Below, piece by piece: positions 63,190-64,000 of a stretch of 64,000 bases of DNA. The stretch comes from Mangifera indica (Eukaryota > Streptophyta > Magnoliopsida > Sapindales > Anacardiaceae). The stretch is taken from the NCBI RefSeq assembly GCF_011075055.1, contig NC_058146.1, positions 13,842,820 through 13,906,819 of the forward strand, read 5' to 3'. The position numbers and the translations under genes are program-made. Each line of letters starts with the position of its first letter. Position 1 is the stretch's first letter. The notes beneath the pieces are model-generated. The model did no database searches. It had not been told where the DNA came from and saw only the letters and a list, made by a program, of their open reading frames with translations.

Positions 63190-63480
63190 CTCTGATTTTG
63201 ATGATTCCTAGTTGATTTGCTCTAAATTTCATTTCCTAAAGATTTGCATCATCAATAGTCTTAAAAAACAACCATTAATCATCTAAAATTTTTTTAATCC
63301 AAATTTCTTATAAATTCTTTCATATAGGTTTCTTATATTCTTCTAATTCTATTTCTCTGTCAAGATTACTATCATCCAATTTCTTAAATCAATTTTGACA
63401 CAGAATAACAAAAAGAAATTCAAACATTCATCAAAGGAAAAATCCTCAAGTATGTTTTCCATCATAAGCGGAAAATAATT
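63190..63480. repeat. Dispersed repeat, inverted copy, unit 2
   Basis: Matches 28580-28920 and, in reverse complement, 52600-52990. Confidence 0.6.
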
Positions 63481-64000
63481 GATTTTCAAATAGCACATGC
63501 TCTGGTACTAGATGTTAGCATAATCTTAAACATGATTGATTTCATCCAAAATAATTGAAATCACCAAATCATCTAAAACTGAATTACTCATACATCTCAA
63601 CATAAACAATGCATAAATTGAACTCTCAGTTTTAATTTTCTAATTTCATATATCTCTGCATAAATTTTCTCTTTCATTTTGCTAATTATACCTTTTCCTC
63701 TCTGGCACTGAAGTCTGTAGTTGAACTTCATGTAAATAAAATATAAACTTCTTTACTTATGTTATCATGATATTATTGTGTTCTTTTTAGTCTGAAATGT
63801 AAGTAGAATTTCAGACATAGAAATTTGGGTTGTGTACTGTCATGTTGCTGGGGAATAACATGGATAACTAAATGAGTTTTTGAATGTTAAGTTAGTCATT
63901 AAGAAAATACGAAGATTGCCTTTCTTTCCGGTATTATTCAAAAGATGTGTTTTTCGTATTATCTATGTTTCTAGAGAGCATTCCTCAGTTCCTTCCACAT
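63481..64000. other. Conserved end block of unit 2, cut by window
   Basis: Matches 28920-29363, including a KTIRKLPFFPVLFKRC-like segment with changes (63900-63950). Unlike unit 1, ~70 bp near 63483-63560 (an ATAGCACATGCTCTGGTAC stretch) are extra. No gene assigned. Confidence 0.4.

Overview
This window looks like nuclear DNA from a eudicot plant. It is AT-rich, its genes have introns, and it is crowded with Ty1/copia retrotransposons, hAT and Mutator-like relics, and foldback MITEs. The only host genes I recognise are two terpene synthases of the TPS-b (angiosperm monoterpene synthase) type and the 5' end of a spliceosomal SmG gene. The sequence does not identify the species.

The backbone is a large tandem segmental duplication. 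Unit 1 runs from about 1990 to at least 29363. Unit 2 starts near 31335 and runs off the right edge. Each unit has, in order: a conserved upstream block, a 7-exon TPS gene, a degenerate 3' flank, the start of an SmG gene, a long-inverted-repeat element enclosing a copia gag relic, a repeat block, paired hAT relics in opposite orientation, a SINE-like piece and a final conserved block. The units differ mainly by insertions found in only one of them, and the other unit often preserves the empty site.

Unit 1: TPS1 (4645-6996) is open in every exon, with transit peptide, RRX8W, DDxxD and NSE/DTE-type motifs, but the intron 5 acceptor is AC instead of AG. Downstream are a copia relic (7490-8460, minus), a candidate Pack-MULE with a captured exon (8878-10131), a complete but decayed copia element (11322-16148, minus), a second copia element (17071-22542, plus), a foldback MITE (23159-23850), a short stretch resembling organellar large-subunit rRNA (26762-27149) and a 471-bp TRIM-like element (27463-27933).

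Unit 2: TPS2 (33457-42292) is a pseudogene. It has a deleted core promoter, a 1-nt deletion in exon 3, a TAG inside the DDxxD motif, and a 6.46-kb copia element (35411-41866) inserted in exon 6 with a perfect TTCCG target duplication. Another copia element (43809-48668) lies in a region that also holds a MULE transposase remnant. SmG exons 1-2 survive at 51825-51994. A 5.3-kb element with ~245-bp terminal inverted repeats and a nested ~1-kb inverted repeat (55513-60827) is present only in unit 2.

Together this is a terpene synthase locus that duplicated and was then eroded by transposons: one copy may still be expressed, the other is dead. I found no operon, CRISPR array, tRNA or other novel enzymatic system. 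The most unusual items are the TPS1 splice-site change, the layered inactivation of TPS2, the long-hairpin elements with a 51-bp minisatellite, and the organellar rRNA-like insert.
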